A DNA stretch of 64,000 nucleotides from Helicobacter sp. NHP19-012 (lineage in GTDB: Bacteria > Campylobacterota > Campylobacteria > Campylobacterales > Helicobacteraceae), in contig NZ_AP024819.1 of NCBI RefSeq assembly GCF_019703325.1, forward strand, positions 124,001 to 188,000. The letters are read 5' to 3'. The notes beneath the pieces were generated by a model. That model made no database searches. It was not told the DNA's origin and was given only the letters and a program-made list of their open reading frames with translations. Shown here in pieces: positions 63,944-64,000 of the stretch (positions are counted from its first letter, which is position 1; each line of letters begins with the position of its first letter). Both the position numbers and the translations under genes were made by a program.

Positions 63944-64000
63944 ATGACAAATTTAGAGAGAGTGGAGCAGGCGATCAACGCCCTCAAAAATGGGGAGTTG
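63944..64000 (+). CDS. Start of probable 3,4-dihydroxy-2-butanone-4-phosphate synthase (cut by window edge)
   Basis: Only 19 codons are visible: TNLERVEQAINALKNGEL follows the Met. The pattern RV-x2-A-I-x-A-L-K-x-G-E is typical of the RibB/RibBA N-terminus, which continues with a DDE-D-R-E-N-E-G-D motif that would lie outside the window. AAAGGGAG precedes the ATG. The identification is tentative because of the short length. Confidence 0.5.
   Translation, partial: MTNLERVEQAINALKNGEL

Noticed and set aside
1..64000. CRISPR array, insertion sequence, prophage, toxin-antitoxin or restriction system
   Set aside because: No spaced direct repeats, transposase, integrase or nuclease/methylase signatures were found on either strand.

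Overview
The window reads as a chromosome segment of an epsilonproteobacterium of the genus Helicobacter, most likely one of the gastric species other than H. pylori. The reasons are gene content (a replicative helicase with the Helicobacter-type C-terminal insertion, NikR, a periplasmic alpha-carbonic anhydrase, CznABC-type metal efflux, FlgP, an RpoN-chaperone-like zinc-ribbon protein) and long blocks whose order matches what I recall of the H. pylori map. Base composition by eye is clearly higher in G+C than H. pylori. No prophage, insertion sequence, CRISPR array or secretion island is visible. Genes are tightly packed, with ATGA/TGATG overlaps and several convergent 3' overlaps.

Layout. 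1-7.1 kb (+): dnaB (cut by the window edge), comEC, ubiA, two unknowns, psd, a deletion scar of nadA, nadC, thiL. 7.1-9.6 kb (-): a membrane protein, atpZ-like, hemL, yceI. 9.6-11 kb: a gene-poor stretch, a lipoprotein frameshifted in a G10 tract, and a tandem TOBE (molbindin-like) protein. 11-12 kb (-): alcohol dehydrogenase. 12.2-14.4 kb (+): rpsP-khpA-rimM-trmD-rplS. 14.5-20.9 kb (-): chemoreceptor, a frameshifted mscS, murD, mraY. 20.9-33 kb (+): a frameshifted META lipoprotein, yigZ-like, hemJ, ubiE, a nitrilase-fold protein lacking its catalytic Cys and Lys, serS, a large TPR membrane protein, uvrD, flgA, ubiX, coaD, tmk, alpha-carbonic anhydrase. 33-49 kb (-): miaA, rsfS, nadD, nikR, lgt, rluA-like, waaA, flgZ-like, nif3-like, glyQ, gpsA, a DUF3240-like gene, cznABC, glyS. 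49-51.5 kb (+): a frameshifted secreted protein and gpmI. 51.5-55.1 kb (-): 5-oxoprolinase genes pxpC and pxpB, an NRAMP-like transporter and a frameshifted pxpA. 55-57 kb (+): fbp, a small Cys-rich protein, a decayed outer-membrane protein gene, a small lipoprotein; then tRNA-Pro (-). 57-63.9 kb (-): dxr, cdsA, a tiny membrane ORF, a FadL-type porin, a His-rich lipoprotein, flgP, modB, modA. The last 57 bases begin a probable ribB/ribBA (+).

Themes. Most of the window is housekeeping: ribosome and tRNA maturation, peptidoglycan and LPS precursors, NAD/CoA/haem/menaquinone cofactors, and aminoacylation. The notable signal is gene decay or switching. nadA has been removed by a clean in-frame deletion while psd and nadC remain intact on either side. 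Six further genes are interrupted: the G10 lipoprotein, mscS, the META lipoprotein, the secreted protein before gpmI, pxpA, and an outer-membrane protein gene with several lesions. Five of these six encode envelope or secreted proteins and most breaks sit in homopolymers, so phase variation, programmed slippage, true decay and assembly error must be separated gene by gene. I did not find a convincing undescribed multi-gene system. The strongest leads are the nadA scar with retained nadC, the G10 switch in a lipoprotein signal peptide, and the A7 slippery site joining two halves of MscS.
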